The translations under genes and the position numbers were made by a program. The notes beneath the pieces were generated by a model, which did no database searches, had not been told where the DNA came from, and saw only the letters and a list, made by a program, of their open reading frames with translations. From Candidatus Sericytochromatia bacterium S15B-MN24 CBMW_12 (GTDB lineage: Bacteria; Cyanobacteriota; Sericytochromatia; S15B-MN24; UBA4093): a stretch of 64,000 nucleotides of DNA. Location of the stretch: contig DAZV01000026.1 of assembly GCA_002083825.1 (NCBI GenBank), positions 186,001 through 250,000 on the forward strand, given 5' to 3'. Positions 48,914 through 58,437 of this stretch are shown here, one piece after another (within the stretch, counting starts at the first letter, position 1; each line of letters begins with the position of its first letter).

Positions 48914-51900
48914 ATGCCCATCCTCGTCCTGCTCGTCGGAGCGTTCTTCGCGTACCTGATCTTCCTCTTCCTCGTCGCGTACCGGGTGGAGAAGCATGGG
49001 GGATGGCTCGCCGCCCTGCCCACCCATCCATGGGTCTACGCGCTCTCCCTGACGGTCTTCTTCACCGGATGGAGCTACTTCAGCGCCGGCAGCTCGATCA
49101 TTAACGAGGGGTTGACGTTTCTGGCGATCCAGATCGGAGCCAGCCTCACCTTTCTCTTCGGATGGCCTATCCTCAAGCGAGCCGTCCGGATCGCCAAGCT
49201 GCATCGGGTCACCACCTTGCCGGGGCTCTTATCGGTTCGCTTCGGCAATTCGCGCCTGCTGACGAGCCTGGTGGCCACGCTGCTCGTCGTTGGGACCCTT
49301 CCCTATCTCGCCCTGCAAATCAGCGCACTCGCCTTTGCCCTACAACACCTGGTGAAGGATTCGTCCGTCATCGAGTTGCGAGAAGGACATGGCGTGGTGC
49401 TGGCGCTTACCCTCACGCTCGCCCTGTTCGCAATTGCCTTCGGCGTGCGTCGGGCCGATCCGACCCAGCGGCACCCCGGAATGACGGTTTCCTTGGCGAT
49501 TGACGGCATCGTGAAGTTGGTTGCCGTGATGGCGGTGGCCGGTTTCGTCCTTTGGAGCCAGCCGCAGCTGCCCTCCATGCTCGCCAGTCCTGAGGCCTGG
49601 CCTCACTTGCTCCTGGAAAGCACTCCCCGCAATACTTTTGCCAACTGGCTCGGCTATCTCTTTCTCAGCATGGGGGCGGTGGCTATCCTTCCGCACATGT
49701 ACCACCTCCTCGTGGTCGAAAGCGTCGACGATCAGCAGGTTGCCGACGTTCGCGCAGCCTTGCCGATCTACGCGTGGCTTTTCCATTTGCTGGTGATTCT
49801 CATCGCCCTCGCGGGCCTGGCGCTCGGACTGGAAGGAGCCGAAAACCAGGCCTCGATCCTCATGATTCCCATGGTGGCGAATCAGCCGATCATGCTGCTG
49901 GTCGCCTATCTGGGGGGAATCGCCGCCGCCGCCGGGATGGCAATCGCTACCTTGGTCGCCCTGACCAACCTTATCACCGCAGACCTGGTCCTGCCCGTGC
50001 TCAGCCGCATGACGACCCGACTGGGACCGACATTACTTCCCTTGCGTTGGCTGATCCTCCTGGGGGTCGCCTGGCTCTCCTTCGAGGTCTGGGCCCGGAC
50101 CGATGTCGCCTTCCTCAGCCAATACGGGTTGGTCTCCTTCATCGCCGCCGCTCAGTTCGCGCCAGCCTTTTTCCTGGGCTTGACCTGGACGCGGCTACAG
50201 CGGGGAGCCGTGCTATGGGGCCTCTCCCTGGCGGCAGTGACCTGGTTTTACACCGCGTTGTTGCCGAGCTTCGCGGGAAAGGCTCCGGTACTATTGCGCT
50301 GGATCGACCAGGGCCCCTTCGGCTGGGGCCTTCTCAAGCCCTACTCCCTGCTGGGGATGCAGGGGCTGGATCCTTACGTCCACGCGTTCTTCTGGAGTAT
50401 GGCGGTCAACCTGGCGGCGATCGCCCTCTACACCCTCTTCAAGCCGCCCGCGGTTCATGAAATCGAGCAGGCCGAGGCGCTTTTCCAGGGAAAACCTTCG
50501 TTCACGCTGCTTTACCACCGCTTCATGCGCAAGCTCTCCTTCCCCGAAATGGAAACCGTCCTGGTGAAGTACCTGGGCGAAGCACAAGCTAGGGAGCATT
50601 TGGAGCGGATCCGGGGGGATCTCGCCAAGATCGACTTGTCGTCGGAATCCAGGTTGCTGGTGGCCCGCAACGCGATCCAGCGGGCCTTGAGCGGGCCGCT
50701 CGGATCCAGCGTGGCGGCCGACATCATCGACAAGGAATTCCCCGTCTCGGAGTCGCCCGTGCCGGATGCGCTGGAGGCCTATCAGAAGCTGGAGTCGATG
50801 CTGGAAACCAGCCGGGAAGACCTGGCGAGCCGCCTCAGGGAACTCTCGGTGCTCAACGCCATCACCGAGCGGCTCGTGGTGGCCCGAGACCAACATCAGG
50901 TTCTCGAAGGCGCGATTGGCGAACTCGGGGAGATGCTTCACTTCGAGCGAGTTGGCGTCCTGCTCGTCGAGCAGGGCGAAAACCGTCTTTGCTGCCTCAG
51001 GGGTTTTCAGCACTTCGTGGAGGGACCTTTCACCGTCGCGGAGGGCTCGTTCATGGCGGAAGCTCTGCGCCAGCGCCAGATCTACGTGGTGTCGGAAGGC
51101 GATGGCATGGATCCGATCCTCACCTTGGAAGGAACCAAGACGCTGATCTACGTGCCGATCGTCTCCGGCCGCAACGATCTGGGGATCCTCATCTGCGGCA
51201 TGACGACGACCTCGCTCGCCGTCTCTCCCAGCCTCCGGAACGTCTTGCAGTCGATTGCCAACGAACTGGCCATCTCGTTGTCCGAGGCCCGACACCGCGA
51301 GGAGGAGGAGCTGTTGCGACAGCAACTGGCAACGACCCTCACCAACCTCGCGGATGCCGTTATCGTCTTCGACCCTCAGCGGAGAATCAGACTGATCAAT
51401 CCGGCTTTCCTGCGGCTGGGCAACTTCCCCGTTTCGGAAGATCTTCGGGGGCGCGACCTGACCACCCTCGTCCAGCAGCTTTCCGCGAGGAACCTCGCAG
51501 GTCAGAGCGTCTCGATGGATGAGATGCCTTCCATCCGAGCCCTCGCGGGGGAAACGGCCCATCTGACGGCCCGTATCGGTAGGCTCGGCGAGGAGGAGCG
51601 GATCGTCTCCATCACCAGCGTTCCCGTGCTGGATGCCGCGGGACGGGTCGTTCAGGCCGTCACCGTCTACCGGGACATCACGGAGCTCTACCACCTGAAG
51701 GAAGACCTGGAACGGCGGGTCCAGGACCGAACGGACGAACTCGCCCAAGAGCGGGATCGGCTCATGGTGTCCAATGAGAAGCTGGGACAAGCGATCGAGG
51801 ATCTCCGCAAGCTCGACCACCTGAAGGGGACGTTCGTCAACGCCATCTCCCATGATCTTCGCATCCCGCTCACGGGCATCACCGGCTACGCGGAGTTCCT

Positions 51901-52504
51901 CGAAGACGAGATCGGCGGGACCTTGACGGAGCAACAGCGAGCGTTCGCGCGGGAGATTCAGCAGGCAGCAACGCGCATGACGCGCCTGCTCAACGATCTA
52001 CTCGATTTTGCCCGGGTCGAGGCGGGGAAGCTAAACGTCGAGCTGCGCGAGACCGATCTCGCGGAGATCCTGCGCGGGGCGGCTGCCAACTTCCGGCCTG
52101 CCGCCGAGAAGAAAGGGCTGCGCCTCGTCCTGGACCTGGAGGAGCGCATGCCGGCGGTCTGGGCGGATCCGGACCGGGTCATTCAGATCGTCAGCAACCT
52201 CCTGAGCAACGCCGTCAAGTTCACGCCCGAGGGCGGCGAAGTTCGCCTGAGGGCCTTCGCGAATGAACGCCTCGTCACGACCGAAGTCACGGATTCGGGA
52301 ATGGGCATCCCCCCGGAGGCCCTGCCCCATCTCTTCGAACGCTTCTACCAGACCGAAGCCGGAATCAAGGCCGGAGGGACCGGTCTGGGGCTCTCGATTT
52401 CCAAGAGCCTGGTCGAGGCGCTTGGAGGAAACCTGTCGGTCGATTCCACTCCGGGAGTGGGAACGACCTTCCGGTTCTCGCTGCCGAAGACCGTCCCCGC
52501 ATAG
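48914..52504 (+). CDS. Sodium/solute symporter - STAC - GAF - PAS - histidine kinase fusion
   Basis: 1196 residues. Residues about 1-505 form a 13-helix SSS-type transporter domain; a STAC-like linker follows (about 526-606), then GAF (about 640-796), PAS (about 800-930), a HisKA domain with phosphorylation histidine near 980 in AISHDLRIPLTG, and an HATPase domain (N box NLLSNAVKFTPEGG, G boxes DSGMGIP and GTGLGLSISKS). The layout resembles CbrA-type sensors, where the transporter part senses or carries the ligand. No response regulator gene is adjacent, so the partner lies elsewhere. The ligand is unknown. It follows a small membrane protein in the same operon. Confidence 0.92.
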   Translation: MPILVLLVGAFFAYLIFLFLVAYRVEKHGGWLAALPTHPWVYALSLTVFFTGWSYFSAGSSIINEGLTFLAIQIGASLTFLFGWPILKRAVRIAKLHRVTTLPGLLSVRFGNSRLLTSLVATLLVVGTLPYLALQISALAFALQHLVKDSSVIELREGHGVVLALTLTLALFAIAFGVRRADPTQRHPGMTVSLAIDGIVKLVAVMAVAGFVLWSQPQLPSMLASPEAWPHLLLESTPRNTFANWLGYLFLSMGAVAILPHMYHLLVVESVDDQQVADVRAALPIYAWLFHLLVILIALAGLALGLEGAENQASILMIPMVANQPIMLLVAYLGGIAAAAGMAIATLVALTNLITADLVLPVLSRMTTRLGPTLLPLRWLILLGVAWLSFEVWARTDVAFLSQYGLVSFIAAAQFAPAFFLGLTWTRLQRGAVLWGLSLAAVTWFYTALLPSFAGKAPVLLRWIDQGPFGWGLLKPYSLLGMQGLDPYVHAFFWSMAVNLAAIALYTLFKPPAVHEIEQAEALFQGKPSFTLLYHRFMRKLSFPEMETVLVKYLGEAQAREHLERIRGDLAKIDLSSESRLLVARNAIQRALSGPLGSSVAADIIDKEFPVSESPVPDALEAYQKLESMLETSREDLASRLRELSVLNAITERLVVARDQHQVLEGAIGELGEMLHFERVGVLLVEQGENRLCCLRGFQHFVEGPFTVAEGSFMAEALRQRQIYVVSEGDGMDPILTLEGTKTLIYVPIVSGRNDLGILICGMTTTSLAVSPSLRNVLQSIANELAISLSEARHREEEELLRQQLATTLTNLADAVIVFDPQRRIRLINPAFLRLGNFPVSEDLRGRDLTTLVQQLSARNLAGQSVSMDEMPSIRALAGETAHLTARIGRLGEEERIVSITSVPVLDAAGRVVQAVTVYRDITELYHLKEDLERRVQDRTDELAQERDRLMVSNEKLGQAIEDLRKLDHLKGTFVNAISHDLRIPLTGITGYAEFLEDEIGGTLTEQQRAFAREIQQAATRMTRLLNDLLDFARVEAGKLNVELRETDLAEILRGAAANFRPAAEKKGLRLVLDLEERMPAVWADPDRVIQIVSNLLSNAVKFTPEGGEVRLRAFANERLVTTEVTDSGMGIPPEALPHLFERFYQTEAGIKAGGTGLGLSISKSLVEALGGNLSVDSTPGVGTTFRFSLPKTVPA

Positions 52505-52511
52505 CCCCGGG

Positions 52512-53294
52512 TTACTGGGCGGTGTAGCCGCCATCCACCACGACGGCCTGACCGGTCACGCCTCCCGCCTTGGCGCTGCCCAAGAAGAGCGCATAGTCGG
52601 CGATTTCCTGGACATCCAGGAGCCGCTGCTGGGGCACGAGCGGATAGATGACCTCTTCGATGACTTTTTCCAAAGGAATGTTGCGGGTTCGCGAGAGATC
52701 CTCGAGCTGGTTTCGGACCAGGGGAGTGTCGACGTAGCCGGGACAGAGCGCGTTGACCGTGATGCCATGAGCGGCTCCCTCGAGGGCCGCCACCTTGGTC
52801 AGGCCGATGACCCCATGCTTGGCGCTGTTATAGGCGGCCTTGCCGGCGAAGCCCACCAGACCGTTGATGGAGGCGACATTCAGTATGCGGCCGTAGCCTT
52901 GCTGCTTCATCACCGGGAAGGCATGCTTGATGGCGGTGAACGGCGCCACCAGCAAGACCTTGATCATCTGCTCGAACTTCTCGGTCGGGAAGTCCTCGAT
53001 GGGCGAGACGAACTGGAGGCCGGCGTTGTTGATCAGCACGTCGAGCCGACCGAACTCGCTCACCGTGCCTTCGATGGCCGCCTGAAGCTGCGCTTCGTCG
53101 GAGACGTCGCAGCCGAACCCCAGGGCCCGCTTGCCCTTGGCCTGGAGTTCGGAGGCAAATTCCTGCGCCTTGGTTCGATCGAGGTCCGCGATGGCGAGCG
53201 AAGCCCCCTGGGCGGCGAAACTCTCGGCGATCGCCTTGCCGATGCCGCTGGCACCACCGGTGATGAAGACGACGCGATCCTGATATCCGTACAT
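52512..53294 (-). CDS. bdhA: 3-hydroxybutyrate dehydrogenase
   Basis: Short-chain dehydrogenase that oxidises D-3-hydroxybutyrate to acetoacetate with NAD. 260 residues. SDR motifs: TGGASGIGKAIA for NAD, NNAGLQFVSPIEDFP, catalytic serine in NVASINGLVG and YNSAKHGVIG. NALCPGYVDTPLVRNQLEDL and the C-terminal VTGQAVVVDGGYTAQ match the 3-hydroxybutyrate group within the family. AGGAGA lies seven bases before the ATG. Downstream of a GntP permease and a MetX-like gene on the same strand. It suggests use of 3-hydroxybutyrate or its polymer. Confidence 0.88.
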   Translation of the reverse strand: MYGYQDRVVFITGGASGIGKAIAESFAAQGASLAIADLDRTKAQEFASELQAKGKRALGFGCDVSDEAQLQAAIEGTVSEFGRLDVLINNAGLQFVSPIEDFPTEKFEQMIKVLLVAPFTAIKHAFPVMKQQGYGRILNVASINGLVGFAGKAAYNSAKHGVIGLTKVAALEGAAHGITVNALCPGYVDTPLVRNQLEDLSRTRNIPLEKVIEEVIYPLVPQQRLLDVQEIADYALFLGSAKAGGVTGQAVVVDGGYTAQ

Positions 53295-53318
53295 ACGTAA
53301 TTCTCCTCGTGAAAGGGA

Positions 53319-54710
53319 TCAGTAGAGTCCGAAGACGACGTAGGCGGCGATCGCCACGAAGACGGCCGCGGTCTTGATGAGGGTCATAGCGAAGATGTCG
53401 CCGTAGGCTTGCCGGTGGGTCAGCCCCGTCACCGCGAGCAGCGTGATCACCGCGCCGTTGTGGGGCAGCGTGTCCATGCCGCCGCTGGCCATCGAGGCGA
53501 CCCGGTGGAGGACCTCCGGGGGGATGCCCATGGCCGAGGCTTGCTGTAAATACGTCTGGCTCATGGCGGCCAGGGCGATGCTCATGCCGCCCGAGGCCGA
53601 GCCCGTCACGCCCGCGAGCGTCGTGGTGGTGACGGCCTCGTTCACCAGGGGATGGCTGAACGTCGAGCCGAGGGCCGCGCTGAGGGTCTTGAAGCCGGGC
53701 AGGGCGGCGATGATGGCCCCGAAGCCGTACTCCGAGGCGGTGTTGAGTGAGGCCAGCATGGCGCCGGCGACCGCCGCGTTGATGCCGAGGCTGAGTTTCG
53801 CCTTCACCCGCTGGAAGGACAGGGCCAGCACCAGGACGATGGCTGCCACCAAGGCGATCTCCACCGACCAGAGGGCGCTAACCTTCGACAATTCGATGCT
53901 TGCGCCCGCGATTCCCATGACAGAGAGGTCGATAGTGCCGGGGAAGAGGTTGGGCATCGCATCGGTGAGGCCCTTGTTGAGGGCAGCCACGACGACCAGC
54001 GGCAGGATGGCCAGGGCGGGGTGGGGAAGCGAGGCGGATTCGACGGCCTCGGGCTCGTTGATGTGTTTTACTCCGTAGCCCTCGCCGGCGCGTTTCGCCT
54101 GCTTGCGGCGCCATTCCAGGTAGGTCAGCCCGCAAACCAGCACGAACAGGGCCCCCAGCAGGCCCATGCGGGGCGCCGCCCAGGAGGTGGTGTTGAAGAA
54201 GGTGGTGGGGATGAGGTTCTGGATTTGCGGGGTGCCGGGCAGGGCGTCCATGGTGAACGTGAAGGCGCCCAGGGCGATGGTTCCGGGGATGAGGCGCTTG
54301 GGGATGTCGAGCTGCTTGAACATCTCGGCGGCGAAGGGATAGACGGCGAAGGAGACGACGAAGAGGGAGACGCCGCCATAGGTCAAGAGGGCGCAGACGA
54401 GGACGATCGTGAGCATGGCGTGCTTGACGCCAACCAGGCGGATGACGGCCTGGATGATGCTCTTGGAGAAGCCGGAGAGCTCGATGACCTTGCCGAAGAG
54501 GGCGCCGAGGAGGAAGACGGGGAAGTAGAGCTTGATGAAGCCGACCATCTTGCCCATGAAGACTTCGGAGTAGAGGGGCATGACGTGGGCGGGGTGGGTC
54601 ATGAGGACGGCCAGGAGGGCGGCGATGGGGGCGAAGAGGATGACGCTGTAGCCCCGGTAAGCGGCCAGGATCAGGATGCCCAGGGCGATCAGGATGACGA
54701 CGACGTCCAC
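53319..54710 (-). CDS. GntP-family permease
   Basis: 463-residue inner-membrane transporter with about 12 hydrophobic segments. GntP-type blocks include FPVFLLGALFGKVIELSG, YGGVSLFVVSFAVYPFA, TFTMDALPGTPQIQNLIPTT and ASGGMDTLPHNGAVITLL. The family takes up gluconate and related hydroxy-acids. Its place directly upstream of bdhA suggests 3-hydroxybutyrate as the substrate, an inference from context. Start GTG 54710, three bases after the stop of the MetX-like gene. Confidence 0.85.
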   Translation of the reverse strand: MDVVVILIALGILILAAYRGYSVILFAPIAALLAVLMTHPAHVMPLYSEVFMGKMVGFIKLYFPVFLLGALFGKVIELSGFSKSIIQAVIRLVGVKHAMLTIVLVCALLTYGGVSLFVVSFAVYPFAAEMFKQLDIPKRLIPGTIALGAFTFTMDALPGTPQIQNLIPTTFFNTTSWAAPRMGLLGALFVLVCGLTYLEWRRKQAKRAGEGYGVKHINEPEAVESASLPHPALAILPLVVVAALNKGLTDAMPNLFPGTIDLSVMGIAGASIELSKVSALWSVEIALVAAIVLVLALSFQRVKAKLSLGINAAVAGAMLASLNTASEYGFGAIIAALPGFKTLSAALGSTFSHPLVNEAVTTTTLAGVTGSASGGMSIALAAMSQTYLQQASAMGIPPEVLHRVASMASGGMDTLPHNGAVITLLAVTGLTHRQAYGDIFAMTLIKTAAVFVAIAAYVVFGLY

Positions 54711-54713
54711 GTG

Positions 54714-55847
54714 TTAGGTCCTCATGGGGGTATTCAGGCAGGTGCGGATGGCGTCGCCGGCCTCGGCGATCCGCGAGAGCCCCGCGAGGTGGCCGCCCTC
54801 CGCGGAAAGGCTTTGCACCGAGAACGTGGAGCCCGCGTTCCGGAGCGCGTCGACCATCGGGTCATGGTAGCTCGTGCCGTCGAGCAACTGGTCGCCCGTT
54901 CCCGGGATGAGCAGGATTCGCGCCTGAATGCGCGCGAGGGCCGCCTCCATGGAGGGTTGGCCGAGGGCGAGGTCCCAGCGCATGTTGGTGCGGAGCATGG
55001 CGAGCCAGGCGTTGGCGTCGCAGTTCCGGGCGCGGATGCGGGGTTCGGTGTCGAGCCAGTTCTCGATGGCCCATTCGCCGGTGCCCGTTGGGGCGGGGTG
55101 GCGGCCGAAGCGGGAATGCAGGTCTTCGGCGCCGCTGGCGGCGACCATCATCAGCTCGACGGCGAGGGCGAGCCCGTCGAGCGGGGGCTCTTGCGGGTCG
55201 TAGCGTCCCGCGAGGAACTTGGGATCCAGCCGAACGGCTCGCTCCATGGCGTGGTAGAGGCCGATTTCGCGGGCGCGGAACTCGGCCAGCCCGATGGCCA
55301 CGATGCAGCGTTCGACCATGGTCGGGTAGACGGCGGCCCAGCAGAGGGCCTGGATTCCGCCGAACGAGGGGCCGGCGACGGCGGCGAGTCGAGTGACACC
55401 GAGTTGCTCCATGAGCAAGCGCTGGGCCAGGACGGAATCACGGACGTCGAGGGCGGGGAAGTCGGGGCCGTAGGCTTTTCCGGTGGCGGGGTCGAGGCTC
55501 GCGGGGCCGGTGGTCAGGCCGTGGGGGGCATCCGTCCGGACGCAGCCGAGGGCGTCGCTGGAGATGACGAAGTAGCGATCGGTGTCGATGGGCTTGCCTG
55601 GGCCGATGATGGCATCCCACCAGCCGGGTACGGGCTCGGCGGAGTCGTAGCGGCCGGCGGCATGGGAGTTGCCCGAGAAGTAATGGCAGATGAGCACGGC
55701 GTTGTCGCCGGCGTCGTTGAGCTGGCCGTAGGTTTCGTAGCCGAGCGTGACGTCGTCGAGGATGGCGCCGGAGCGGAGCGGGAGCCGTCCGAGTCGGACG
55801 TGGTGCTTGTGCGTGAGCAGAGTGGACGATGCGGGAGCGGTGGCCAT
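54714..55847 (-). CDS. MetX-like alpha/beta hydrolase-fold acyltransferase or esterase
   Basis: 377 residues with overall similarity to homoserine O-acetyltransferase: DDVTLGYETYGQLNDAGDN, PATGKAYGPDFPALDVRDSV, nucleophile elbow AGPSFGGIQALCWA, an acid in PGTGDQLLDG and a histidine in EGGHLAG. Differences from true MetX: CHYFSGNSHAAG replaces CHALTG-type sequence, and DALGCVRTDAPHGLTTGP replaces the usual NVLGGCxGTTGP region. The gene is first of a three-gene operon with the GntP permease and bdhA, so it may act on a hydroxybutyrate ester and not on homoserine. AAGGA lies eight bases before ATG. Functional call uncertain. Confidence 0.72.
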   Translation of the reverse strand: MATAPASSTLLTHKHHVRLGRLPLRSGAILDDVTLGYETYGQLNDAGDNAVLICHYFSGNSHAAGRYDSAEPVPGWWDAIIGPGKPIDTDRYFVISSDALGCVRTDAPHGLTTGPASLDPATGKAYGPDFPALDVRDSVLAQRLLMEQLGVTRLAAVAGPSFGGIQALCWAAVYPTMVERCIVAIGLAEFRAREIGLYHAMERAVRLDPKFLAGRYDPQEPPLDGLALAVELMMVAASGAEDLHSRFGRHPAPTGTGEWAIENWLDTEPRIRARNCDANAWLAMLRTNMRWDLALGQPSMEAALARIQARILLIPGTGDQLLDGTSYHDPMVDALRNAGSTFSVQSLSAEGGHLAGLSRIAEAGDAIRTCLNTPMRT

Positions 55848-55901
55848 GGCGGTATCCTTATCGAGAGCGTCTCTTGACGGGGTCAGTGTAAGGCGAGGCC
55901 G

Positions 55902-55930
55902 TTACGACGGCGTTACGACGGCGTTACGGA
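55902..55930 (+). repeat. CGTTACGACGG short tandem repeat
   Basis: Two full 11-bp copies and a partial third between the MetX-like gene and the DedA-type gene. A GGCATGGAGGGAT tandem follows near 55945-55974 and overlaps the ribosome site of the DedA-type gene. Confidence 0.6.
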
Positions 55931-55971
55931 ATGCGCGACGCGGAGGCATGGAGGGATGGAGGCATGGAGGG

Positions 55972-56541
55972 ATGATCGACCTCGACGGCCTGCGCAGCGT
56001 GCTATCCGCCCTGGGGCCGTGGGCTCCGCTCGGGCTGGTCGCGCTTTTCGTCTTTCAACAGCTGCTGCCGGTCTTCCCCAGCTTCCTCTTGGTAGCCTTG
56101 GCCGGCCTGCTCTTCGGCATGCCCTGGGGCGCCATCTGGTCGATGCTGGGCATCATCCTCTCCGCGGCCGTGTTGTACGGCTTGGGGACCCGCTGGGGCC
56201 GCACCATCACCCGTAAAGTGGTTGGGAACGAGCGCCTGATCCTCGCCGAGACCCTTTTGCTGAGACGGGGGGTTTGGGGATTGATGGGCATCCGGATGAT
56301 TCCGGTGCTGCCGTCTTACTTGGTGAGCTACCTCGCGGGGATCGTGAGGATCCCGTTCGGGCTCTATCTGGTCGGGACCGGCCTCGGGGGCTTTCCGGGA
56401 ACCGTCCTGTACGCCCTGCTCGGAGATCGGATCACCCAGCCGTCGGATCCCTGGTTCTGGGGGTCCTTGCTGAGCTTGGCCATGCTTTCGGCGTCGGCTC
56501 TGGGAATCGATCGGTTCATCACTCGAAAAATCTATCGCTAG
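55972..56541 (+). CDS. DedA/VTT-domain membrane protein
   Basis: 189-residue membrane protein of the SNARE-associated/VTT family. Hydrophobic segments at about 12-35, 40-75, 130-160 and 165-185; family blocks FPSFLLVALAGLLFGMPWGA and GIRMIPVLPSYLVSYLAGIV with the proline-flanked re-entrant loop, then GTGLGGFPGTVLYALLG. Family members move lipids or support membrane homeostasis. ATG 55972 was chosen because GGAGG lies nine bases upstream within a short tandem repeat; the open frame extending to 55747 has no support. Divergent from the MetX-like gene. Confidence 0.83.
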   Translation: MIDLDGLRSVLSALGPWAPLGLVALFVFQQLLPVFPSFLLVALAGLLFGMPWGAIWSMLGIILSAAVLYGLGTRWGRTITRKVVGNERLILAETLLLRRGVWGLMGIRMIPVLPSYLVSYLAGIVRIPFGLYLVGTGLGGFPGTVLYALLGDRITQPSDPWFWGSLLSLAMLSASALGIDRFITRKIYR

Positions 56542-56670
56542 ATTACCAAGATCAGCCTAACCTCACTTGAGCGTTCAGCCAAGTTGAGGTAAGTTGGTAG
56601 GGATTCGATTAATGATTCGTAACGACGGCTTGTGAAGTGGTCCGCCGAGGAGGGCTTCCCGAGTCGACAT

Positions 56671-56740
56671 GTCACGGTGATAGGTCTTGTGACAGTGATC
56701 GTCATGTGACAGTGATCGTCATGTGACGGTGATAGGCAAT
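56671..56740 (+). promoter_or_regulatory. Four-unit GTGACxGTGAT repeat array upstream of aceB
   Basis: Units start at 56671, 56689, 56706 and 56723; the middle two are identical 17-mers (GTGACAGTGATCGTCAT). The outer two end in GGTGATAGG. Regular spacing of 17-18 bp places the copies on roughly alternate faces of the helix. Candidate regulator-binding sites for the glyoxylate bypass genes. Confidence 0.6.
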
Positions 56741-56811
56741 GGATGGGTTCCGGGTCGACTTCGGGACGGAACCCCACGGCAGCAAAGTCGGCTGCGGAGG
56801 AGGAACTCCCC

Positions 56812-58383
56812 GTGATTCAGATCAAAGGCTTGACGCTCCAGGGGCCCGCTCGCCCGGGAGACGAGGACGTCCTGACCCCCGAGGCCTTGTCCTTCGTTCA
56901 TCGCCTGGCACTTCGTTTCGAGGAGGACCGAAAGGCTTTGCTCGAGGCCCGGAATCGCCGCCAGGCTTGGTTACGCTCCGGTGAGTTCCCGGGATTCCTT
57001 CCCGAAACGGCCGATGTCCGCCAGGCCGAGTGGAAAGTTGCCGAGGTACCAAAGGACCTTCTCGATCGAAGGGTGGAAATCACCGGTCCCACGGATCGAA
57101 AGATGATGATCAACGCGCTGAACTCCGGCGCCAAGGTCTTCATGGCGGATCTCGAGGACGCGACCTCCCCAACCTGGCGCAACATCATCGAGGGGCAGCG
57201 CAACTTGATGCAGGCCGTTCGCCGCAGCCTGACGTTGGAGACGCCGGGCAAAACCTACACGCTGGCGCCTGAGATAGCGACCCTGGTGGTTCGTCCCCGC
57301 GGCTGGCATCTGGTCGAGAAGCACCTCCTGATCGAGGGCGTCCCCGTCTCGGCCAGCCTCTTCGACTTCGGCCTCTATTTCTTCCATAACGCCCAGGAAC
57401 TCATCCGGCGTGGCTCGGGGCCCTACTTCTACCTGCCCAAGCTTGAGAGCCACCTCGAAGCGCGCCTCTGGAACGACGTCTTCAACATGGCCCAGGACGA
57501 ACTGGGCATTCCCCGGGGCACGATCCGCACAACCGTCCTGATCGAGACGATCCTCGCGGCCTTCGAGATGGATGAGATCCTCTACGAGCTGAAAGAACAT
57601 GCTTCCGGTCTCAACGCCGGACGCTGGGACTACATCTTCAGCTTGATCAAGAAGTTCTCGCACCGCAGCGACTTCGTCTTGCCGGATCGAGCCCAGGTGA
57701 CCATGACCGTCCCCTTCCTCGCCTCCTATTCGGACCTCCTGGTCAAGACCTGCCACAAGCGCGGCGCCCATGCGATCGGTGGGATGGCGGCCTTCATCCC
57801 GAGCCGCAAGGATGCCAGGATCAACGACCAAGCCATTACCCAGGTGCGCGCAGACAAGGTTCGCGAGGCCCGCCTGGGCTTCGACGGCACCTGGGTGGCG
57901 CATCCCGACCTGGTGCCAGTGGCCATGTACGAGTTCGACAAGGTCCTGGGCAAGAACCCCCACCAGAAACAAAACCTGCGCCAGGACGTGGCGGTTTCGG
58001 CCCGAAACCTCCTCGACCTCTCCATTCCCGGAGGAAAAGTGACGGAGAAGGGCCTCAGCAGCGACCTCAGCATCATTCTCCAGTACCTCTCGGCATGGCT
58101 GGGCGGCACCGGCGCCGTCGCCATCTTCCACCTGATGGAGGACGCCGCCACGGCCGAAATCGCCAGGTCCCAGATCTGGCAGTGGATCCGACATGGCACC
58201 AAGCTCGAAGACGGAAGGAGCATCACCCCCGAGCTCTACCGCCAGTTGCGGGACGAGGAACTGAGCAAGCTCACTCCCACCCCGTATCTCCAGGAGGCCG
58301 TGGCCCTCTTGGATCGCCTCATCGAAGCGGAGACCTTCATCGATTTCCTCACCCTACCCGCCTACGAATTGCTTAACGGCTGA
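56812..58383 (+). CDS. aceB: Malate synthase A
   Basis: Condenses glyoxylate and acetyl-CoA to malate, the second glyoxylate-bypass step. Catalytic residues by family: arginine in [13 protein letters not shown], glutamate in [16 protein letters not shown], aspartate in [12 protein letters not shown] and general-base aspartate in [16 protein letters not shown] 56812 was chosen because GGAGGAGGAA lies seven bases upstream; ATG 56743 would add 23 residues with no family match. About 523 residues, normal for this type. aceA follows after about 54 bp. Confidence 0.93.
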   Translation: MIQIKGLTLQGPARPGDEDVLTPEALSFVHRLALRFEEDRKALLEARNRRQAWLRSGEFPGFLPETADVRQAEWKVAEVPKDLLDRRVEITGPTDRKMMINALNSGAKVFMADLEDATSPTWRNIIEGQRNLMQAVRRSLTLETPGKTYTLAPEIATLVVRPRGWHLVEKHLLIEGVPVSASLFDFGLYFFHNAQELIRRGSGPYFYLPKLESHLEARLWNDVFNMAQDELGIPRGTIRTTVLIETILAAFEMDEILYELKEHASGLNAGRWDYIFSLIKKFSHRSDFVLPDRAQVTMTVPFLASYSDLLVKTCHKRGAHAIGGMAAFIPSRKDARINDQAITQVRADKVREARLGFDGTWVAHPDLVPVAMYEFDKVLGKNPHQKQNLRQDVAVSARNLLDLSIPGGKVTEKGLSSDLSIILQYLSAWLGGTGAVAIFHLMEDAATAEIARSQIWQWIRHGTKLEDGRSITPELYRQLRDEELSKLTPTPYLQEAVALLDRLIEAETFIDFLTLPAYELLNG

Positions 58384-58437
58384 CCGGCATCCCGTATCGT
58401 CTCGCGTTCCCCCCTATTGCGAAGGAGTGACAGGCTC

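Noticed and set aside
54714-55847. Confident assignment as metX
   Set aside because: Key substrate-region motifs differ and the operon context is not methionine synthesis.
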